Source: Bacillota bacterium
Lineage (GTDB): Bacteria > Bacillota > Clostridia > Lachnospirales > Lachnospiraceae
Length of the DNA stretch: 10,136 nt
Direction: 5' to 3'
Assembly (NCBI GenBank): GCA_023411225.1
Contig: JAEYPA010000181.1
Location: 1 to 10,136, forward strand
Below the pieces are notes generated by a model. The model ran no database searches, had not been told where the DNA came from, and was given only the letters and a program-made list of their open reading frames with translations. Of this stretch, positions 6,474 through 10,136 are shown in pieces (the stretch's first letter is position 1; the number at the start of each line of letters is the position of its first letter). The position numbers and the translations under genes were made by a program.

Positions 6474-7160
6474 TTAAATTTCTTCAACAAACTCAATTCC
6501 TTCAATTCTAGAAATATTAGTAACCACATCTAACCTAACTAGTTTCTTACGCAGTCGCAATGTCATAATTGCCGCTGTTGATGAATTGTGTTGGGATGGC
6601 TTAATGATTTCAATACCTTCTATTTGAATATCATTGGATTTAATCATCTCAATGATTGTATTTACAGAAGCATCCTTACTATATTCAACATATATATCCA
6701 TATTTCTAGCTTTTGATAACATATAATTATCAAAGCTATGTAAAGCAACTGTAGCAAATGCTATGAGTATACATGATACGATTGCTGCTATATAGAATCC
6801 AATTCCAATAGCCAATCCCATACATGCAGTGGCCCATAATCCCGCTGCCGTGGTCAGCCCCTTTACCTGATGCCGTCCTGTTACTATGATAGTTCCAGCT
6901 CCCAAAAAACCAATCCCTGATACGACTTGAGCTCCGATTCTCACAGGATCACCAACTGCATATTCCTGAAATACATATTGATTCGTTAAAACAGCTAGCG
7001 TAGATCCAAGACATACAAGGATGTGAGTGCGGAATCCTGCTGGTCGTCCAGCCCTGCCTCTCTCTAATCCAATGATTCCACCACAGATCACTGCCATAAG
7101 AAGTCTTACCACGATTGACAGGTCATTTACTGATTGTAAATCTACTTTTATGCCCAACAT
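6474..7160 (-). CDS. MgtC/SapB-family membrane protein
   Basis: A 228-residue protein from the ATG at 7160, chosen because AGGAGG stands seven bases upstream; the open frame extends to 7229 but that part lacks a signal. The conserved N-terminal membrane domain (about 1-145) has SIVVRLLMAVICGGIIGLERG-like first helix, then RAGRPAGFRTH (36-46), VSGIGFLGAGTII (80-92) and KGLTTAAGLWATA (100-112), all family hallmarks. The C-terminal part (about 150-228) looks like a small cytoplasmic ACT-like domain. Family members are linked to growth in low magnesium, acid stress and control of ATP synthase or virulence; the molecular activity is unsettled. It lies between two hemerythrin genes on the opposite strand and ends at the shared terminator. 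Confidence 0.9.
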   Translation of the reverse strand: MLGIKVDLQSVNDLSIVVRLLMAVICGGIIGLERGRAGRPAGFRTHILVCLGSTLAVLTNQYVFQEYAVGDPVRIGAQVVSGIGFLGAGTIIVTGRHQVKGLTTAAGLWATACMGLAIGIGFYIAAIVSCILIAFATVALHSFDNYMLSKARNMDIYVEYSKDASVNTIIEMIKSNDIQIEGIEIIKPSQHNSSTAAIMTLRLRKKLVRLDVVTNISRIEGIEFVEEI

Positions 7161-7448
7161 TTTATCCCTCCTAAAAATCAACTCTTTTAATACGTTTATC
7201 AATACATATAAGTATATTAATTTTACCAAAAAGCTTCTTACTAATCTATATAGAATGTATTTATTATGTCTTAATATGTCCTTTTATGGTTTGTTTTGAA
7301 GATATTGTTTCCATACTTATCTTTACATCGTATTGAATATTTCACCATTATATATTAAAATGTTTCATAGATATACATTTTTTTATTCTTTATTAGATAT
7401 AAATGAAGTAACATAGCAACTAAATTAAACTAGAAGGAAGGTATTATT
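7161..7448. promoter_or_regulatory. Divergent spacer between MgtC-family and second hemerythrin genes
   Basis: A 288-base, very AT-rich stretch that must hold promoters for both flanking genes. Seen in it: a 10-base palindrome TCTATATAGA (7245-7254), and a -10-like TATAAA at 7398-7403 about 45 bases before the hemerythrin ATG, with no good -35. On the minus strand TTAAGA then TATATA at 16 bases is a weak option for the MgtC-family gene. No riboswitch that I can recognise and no small gene. Confidence 0.35.
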
Positions 7449-7844
7449 ATGTTTGAGATGAAAGAAGAATTCCTTACAGGAATAGATTTTATTGACGAAG
7501 AACATTCCAAATTATTTGAACTGGCAAATCGTCTGTATGAAATATCACATAATCAATTTATAGTGGATAAGTTTGATTACATAGTTGATATTATAGTTGA
7601 ACTGAAGGACTATACAAAGTATCACTTTAAGCATGAAGAGGATTATATGAAAGAGATAAATCATAAGAAGATCTTCTCGCACATAGTAGAGCACAATGAT
7701 TTTATTGAACAATTAGATGCTATTGATACTGATTTAATAGATCTAGTTCATGAAGAAACCATTACAAAACTTCTTAGCTTTCTCTATGATTGGCTTGTTG
7801 AACACATCAGTGAAAGTGATAAACTTATTGGTAAGGATGCTTAA
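7449..7844 (+). CDS. Bacteriohemerythrin with complete di-iron ligand set
   Basis: A 131-residue hemerythrin, paralogue of the protein at 5974 (84 of 131 positions identical without gaps, counted by eye). All seven canonical ligands are present: H19 in DEEHSKLF, H59 and E63 in YHFKHEE, H78 and H82 in SHIVEHNDF, H119 and D124 in EHISESDKL. It is expected to bind O2 reversibly at a di-iron centre, useful to an anaerobe for O2 scavenging or sensing; NO or iron storage roles are also known for the family. GAAGGAAGG precedes the ATG. It is monocistronic with a strong terminator at 7892-7923. Confidence 0.93.
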   Translation: MFEMKEEFLTGIDFIDEEHSKLFELANRLYEISHNQFIVDKFDYIVDIIVELKDYTKYHFKHEEDYMKEINHKKIFSHIVEHNDFIEQLDAIDTDLIDLVHEETITKLLSFLYDWLVEHISESDKLIGKDA

Positions 7845-7891
7845 GAATAAATATTTTTGCTTGCAACATTCTGAAACCCAGTGCAATCCTT

Positions 7892-7923
7892 GACTTCCTT
7901 TTCTTTAGGAAGTCTTTTTTATT
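7892..7923 (+). terminator. Rho-independent terminator of the second hemerythrin gene
   Basis: GACTTCCT (7892-7899) pairs perfectly with AGGAAGTC (7907-7914) around a seven-base loop. Six T residues then A and three more T follow. Its core resembles the terminator-like sequence at 9777-9816 next to rplQ. Confidence 0.88.
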
Positions 7924-7925
7924 TG

Positions 7926-7964
7926 AATAGACTTAGTGTTCTTTTTCCTACCTACACTTTCTCT
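7926..7964 (-). pseudogene. Fragment of rplQ (ribosomal protein L17 gene)
   Basis: Twenty-two bases at 7926-7947 are identical, in the same orientation, to 9955-9976 inside rplQ, and similarity continues more weakly to about 7968. Read on the minus strand in the rplQ frame, 7964-7926 gives RESVGRKKNTKSI, against PKEAAGKKKNTKSI-like residues in the intact gene. The frame continues only briefly, into the terminator at 7892-7923. There is no start codon or ribosome binding site. It is a remnant of a duplicated or recombined rplQ copy, not a working gene. Confidence 0.7.
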
Positions 7965-7979
7965 CTGGGCTTAGAATAC

Positions 7980-8954
7980 TCAAACTTTGATAACTCTGTT
8001 TTTTACAGGATAAAACTTTTGATTAAAAACTACCGGTACTCCTTCTGCATACCAGTAATTACCATCTATACATTTTGATACCTGTAAATGCAAATGTGGC
8101 CTTGGGGTTAATCCAGAATTTCCTATCAATCCTATCTTATCCCCTATATGTATGCTATCTCCTTCTCTAACCATAATACTTTCTTTTTCCATATGTCCCA
8201 TAATAATATAATAATCTACACTCTTTATTACTACATAGTTACCAAGATTATATGGAAGCTTTCCTTTTCCCGGAAATGGTTTATTATTGTTGACTCCGTC
8301 CTGCACTTTAACAACAGTACCATCAATGGGGCTAATGATAGTTTCATGGAAAATAGCATAGTCTGCATTATTACTACATGCAATTACTCTTGATATAGCT
8401 CTGCCCCATGTACCCACTTTGACAATGTCGACAGCATACCTCATAGATCTTTGCGTTTCATGTTGATTATGTGCTGATGATTTGTAATGATAATTCATCA
8501 AGGCACTTATATAACCATCTCCTCCATCTGTAATCAGATAGTTCCCATTTTTAAAAGGAAATTGCATCTTCAAAACATTTTCTGGCTTTTTTGAAGCTTT
8601 ATGAATTTTATAAATAAAACGGCTCAGAGTATAAAGAATGAATAGATTTATAATCTCAATCCAGCAGTCATACTGGTTAATAGTAAGATTTATACCTCTT
8701 GTATATAACCCAGTAATTATAACAAGCGTTATTAAAATAAAAGGAGGAACCTTCAATCCTTGAAATGTGAACTCCCAGGGATTGACTCTAAATAATAAAT
8801 ACAAGATGAGATATGCACCCATGCATAGCGAAAGATATACAAATATATTTATATGATTAGTTTTAATCCATGCAATTCCCCAAATAACACATAGAGGCAA
8901 TAGTATACTTGTAATTATCATTACAAAGAAAATCTGTATTTTTGTATAATACAT
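7980..8954 (-). CDS. Membrane-anchored M23-type (LytM-like) peptidase
   Basis: A 324-residue protein with four N-terminal membrane helices (about 8-30, 36-55, 70-85 and 98-115), followed by a C-terminal M23 domain (about 135-324). Domain marks are GTVVKVQDG, YNLGNYVVIK, MGHM (252-255), VREGDSIHIGDKIGLIGNSG-like residues 262-280 and PHLHLQV with H287 and H289. The zinc-binding HxxxD motif appears as RYAVD (R172, D176): the His is replaced by Arg, though H156, H162 and H165 lie close upstream. It may cut peptidoglycan cross-links or act as a non-catalytic regulator of other hydrolases. Its ATG abuts the stop of the PadR gene (TAGATG), and GAGGAGG lies inside that gene's end, so translation is coupled. 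Confidence 0.82.
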   Translation of the reverse strand: MYYTKIQIFFVMIITSILLPLCVIWGIAWIKTNHINIFVYLSLCMGAYLILYLLFRVNPWEFTFQGLKVPPFILITLVIITGLYTRGINLTINQYDCWIEIINLFILYTLSRFIYKIHKASKKPENVLKMQFPFKNGNYLITDGGDGYISALMNYHYKSSAHNQHETQRSMRYAVDIVKVGTWGRAISRVIACSNNADYAIFHETIISPIDGTVVKVQDGVNNNKPFPGKGKLPYNLGNYVVIKSVDYYIIMGHMEKESIMVREGDSIHIGDKIGLIGNSGLTPRPHLHLQVSKCIDGNYWYAEGVPVVFNQKFYPVKNRVIKV

Positions 8955-9512
8955 CTATCTTTCCTCCTCTTCTTTTAGCTCATTAATTGCAAGATTCACC
9001 CAATCGATATAGGTTTGATAATATGACTTTCCAAGTGAATTTGCTAGTTTCCAATACTTAATCTTACTATCATCATGTACGCTATTCCTATACACTTCTG
9101 CTTCCATATACATCTTATCTATAGCATTTATCTCCTCTTCACATCTTTTTTTCAATTCATTAAGGATATTGATATTTTCCTCAGTTGTATTCTCTCCTGC
9201 AAAAAACAGCTGTAAAAAGAAAGGATGTTTCAGAAAAAGTTCTTCGTTAATATGATCTTTTAATAACCATTTTTTTAATTCTCTTACCCCATTATCTGTA
9301 ATATGATAATACTTTCTGTTAGGTCTATCTCTCTGTATTTCAACTCTTGATGATAACCATCCCTTTTCTTCCATGATTACAAGTTCTCTATATATTTGAC
9401 TTGTCTGAGCATTCCATGCTGGATGCAAGGATGCCTTAAAGGCTTTATCCAAATCATATCCTGTCATATCTGCATAATTTAAAAGGCCTAATAATCCATG
9501 TTTAAGTGACAT
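8955..9512 (-). CDS. PadR-family transcriptional regulator
   Basis: A 185-residue protein. An N-terminal winged-helix domain (about 1-85) shows LKHGLLGLLNYADMTGYDLDK-like opening residues, the recognition region AQTSQIYRELVIMEEKGWL, the wing RPNRKYYHITDNG and then ELKKWL, all typical PadR. A C-terminal helical part (about 90-180), similar to the Vir_act_alpha_C type, should mediate dimerisation. Such proteins usually repress their own operon and a linked effector gene. AGGAGG lies before the ATG at 9512. It heads an operon with the M23-type peptidase, and two palindromes cover its promoter, which supports autoregulation. The inducer is unknown. Confidence 0.9.
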   Translation of the reverse strand: MSLKHGLLGLLNYADMTGYDLDKAFKASLHPAWNAQTSQIYRELVIMEEKGWLSSRVEIQRDRPNRKYYHITDNGVRELKKWLLKDHINEELFLKHPFFLQLFFAGENTTEENINILNELKKRCEEEINAIDKMYMEAEVYRNSVHDDSKIKYWKLANSLGKSYYQTYIDWVNLAINELKEEEER

Positions 9513-9544
9513 GTCACTCCTCCTATATTCTATTCTTTATATAT

Positions 9545-9582
9545 TCTAATATTAGATTATTATATTGTATATAATATGTCAA
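9545..9582 (-). promoter_or_regulatory. Promoter and palindromic operators of the PadR-M23 operon
   Basis: On the minus strand a perfect -35 TTGACA (9577-9582) is 17 bases from a poor -10 TAATCT (9554-9559). A perfect 12-base palindrome TCTAATATTAGA (9545-9556) overlaps the -10. TATTATAT-TGT-ATATAATA (9558-9576) fills the spacer between the boxes. This arrangement fits a repressor that blocks polymerase, most simply the PadR protein itself. Binding is inference. Confidence 0.55.
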
Positions 9583-9724
9583 TATTAACTTTTCATTTTA
9601 GATGAAAGATTGATAGTCCATGATATAACATGATCAGTACTTTAAAGCATGGAACACCAAATATCGTGCCTGATTATTAGAGACTCAGCGTGTTGTTAAA
9701 TCTGGTTATCTTCCATATTTACAT
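9583..9724. other. Non-coding stretch between the PadR promoter and rplQ terminator
   Basis: With the flanking control elements this is part of a gene-free stretch of 310 bases (9513-9822). It holds a near-perfect inverted repeat CTTTTCAT/ATGAAAG around 9592-9608, a TCCATG/CATGGA pair around 9617-9653 and a repeated CATGAT. A 16-codon frame from an ATG at 9630 lacks a ribosome binding site. I see no gene here. Confidence 0.5.
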
Positions 9725-9765
9725 AAAAAAAAACGGTGCCACCCCTTTCGGGGACTACACCGTTT
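9725..9765 (-). terminator. Rho-independent terminator of the rplQ operon
   Basis: On the minus strand AAACGGTG (9765-9758) pairs with CACCGTTT (9738-9731). An inner CCCC-GAAA-GGGG hairpin caps it, with a small internal loop between. The run of nine A at 9725-9733 gives a long U tract in the RNA. It lies about 60 bases after the rplQ stop and closes the ribosomal protein operon. Confidence 0.9.
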
Positions 9766-9776
9766 CTTACATCAAT

Positions 9777-9816
9777 ACTTCCTTTTAGAGCACGCTCGAA
9801 TCAGGAAGGCTTTTTA
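9777..9816 (+). terminator. Terminator-like hairpin facing the rplQ 3' end
   Basis: CTTCCT (9778-9783) pairs with AGGAAG (9803-9808), with an inner GAGC-AC-GCTC hairpin. GC then TTTTTA follows on the plus strand, giving intrinsic-terminator polarity toward rplQ. No plus-strand gene precedes it within about 1.8 kb. It resembles the terminator at 7892-7923 (shared ACTTCCTTTT and AGGAAG-C-TTTTT). It may be a relic. Confidence 0.45.
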
Positions 9817-9822
9817 TCACAA

Positions 9823-10136
9823 TTATACTAATTCGATTAAAACTTCCATAGCTGCATCACCTTTACGTGGTCCAATCTTAACGATACGAGTGTAACCACC
9901 TTTACGGTCAGCATACTTTGGAGCGATTTCAGTGAAAAGCTTTTCAGTCATATCAATAGACTTAGTGTTCTTTTTCTTACCTGCAGCTTCTTTAGGAACT
10001 TCAGTTACAGGGTAAAGAACTTTAAGCATTTGTCTTCTAGCATGTAATCTGGAAGCATTGTCTTTCTTCACTTCTTTTTGAACTTCGTCAAAAACAGTTA
10101 CTTTCTTGCCGTCAACAACCTCTTTCACTCTCTTAC
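9823..10136 (-). CDS. rplQ: 50S ribosomal protein L17 (5' end outside window)
   Basis: The C-terminal part of L17 reads through from the right edge of the window to a TAA at 9823; the frame is open at 10136, so the apparent GTG at 10128 is only an internal Val codon. Family landmarks are SRLHARRQML, EIAPKYADRKGGYTRI and GPRKGDAAMEVLIELV. Two lysine-rich stretches, KEVVDGKKVTVFDEVQKEVKK and VTEVPKEAAGKKKNTKSIDM (both written in part), are insertions relative to the short L17 of E. coli and match the long form I recall from Lachnospiraceae. L17 is part of the large ribosomal subunit. It would be last in the rpoA-rplQ operon, closed by the terminator at 9725-9765. Confidence 0.95.
   Translation of the reverse strand, partial: KRVKEVVDGKKVTVFDEVQKEVKKDNASRLHARRQMLKVLYPVTEVPKEAAGKKKNTKSIDMTEKLFTEIAPKYADRKGGYTRIVKIGPRKGDAAMEVLIELV

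Noticed and set aside
7161..7229. 23-residue N-terminal extension of the MgtC-family protein
   Set aside because: The strong AGGAGG sits within this stretch, just before the ATG at 7160, and the extension is not family-like.
7161..7448. Magnesium riboswitch (M-box) upstream of the MgtC-family gene
   Set aside because: No GC-rich multi-stem structure or terminator is visible in this AT-rich spacer.
9630..9680. Small plus-strand frame MISTLKHGTPNIVPDY
   Set aside because: Only 16 codons, with no ribosome binding site and no recognised relative; chance is the simplest account.
7926..9976. The 22-base direct repeats as attachment sites of an integrative element
   Set aside because: No integrase or excisionase lies between them and they fall inside coding sequence away from the gene end, so a recombined rplQ fragment fits better.

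Overview
The window looks like chromosomal DNA of a low-GC Gram-positive anaerobe, most likely a member of the Lachnospiraceae (Clostridium/Lachnoclostridium type). The reasons are strong AGGAGG-type ribosome binding sites, AT-rich spacers, an ECF transporter module, and an L17 ribosomal protein with the long internal insertion I associate with that family. The family assignment is inference from recalled protein families, not a database result.

Layout, left to right. (1) 1-2051, minus strand: the energising module of ECF vitamin/metal transporters, ecfA1-ecfA2-ecfT, with ecfT cut by the window edge. A good promoter lies just upstream (2149-2177). (2) 2207-2887, minus: an unrecognised polytopic membrane protein, divergent from the next block. 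(3) 3104-5840, plus: a VanR/VanS two-component system followed by a VanY-type D,D-carboxypeptidase. No D-Ala-D-Lac/D-Ser ligase, VanH, VanX or VanT gene is present, so this is a peptidoglycan-remodelling vanRSY module rather than a full glycopeptide-resistance operon. A terminator hairpin sits between vanS and vanY, with a possible vanY promoter inside it. (4) 5974-7844: two bacteriohemerythrin paralogues (about 64% identical, counted by eye) on the plus strand, flanking a minus-strand MgtC/SapB-family membrane protein. The first hemerythrin has Gln in place of one iron-ligand His. (5) 7926-7964: a short fossil of rplQ. (6) 7980-9512, minus: a two-gene operon of a PadR-family repressor and a membrane-anchored M23-type peptidase, with palindromes over its promoter. 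(7) 9725-10136, minus: the rplQ terminator and the 3' part of rplQ.

In many Firmicutes ecfA1-ecfA2-ecfT directly follows rpoA-rplQ (established knowledge). Here about 7.7 kb of cell-envelope, redox and stress genes lies between rplQ and ecfA1. The rplQ fossil at 7926-7964 and a matching terminator-like sequence next to each rplQ copy suggest that part of the insert arrived by, or was rearranged through, recombination at rplQ. I see no integrase, transposase, tRNA, rRNA or CRISPR array.

Functionally, the insert reads as a cell-surface and stress accessory block: sensing and trimming of peptidoglycan stems (VanRSY), O2/NO or iron handling (hemerythrins), a magnesium- or stress-related membrane protein (MgtC family), and a regulated envelope peptidase (PadR-M23).
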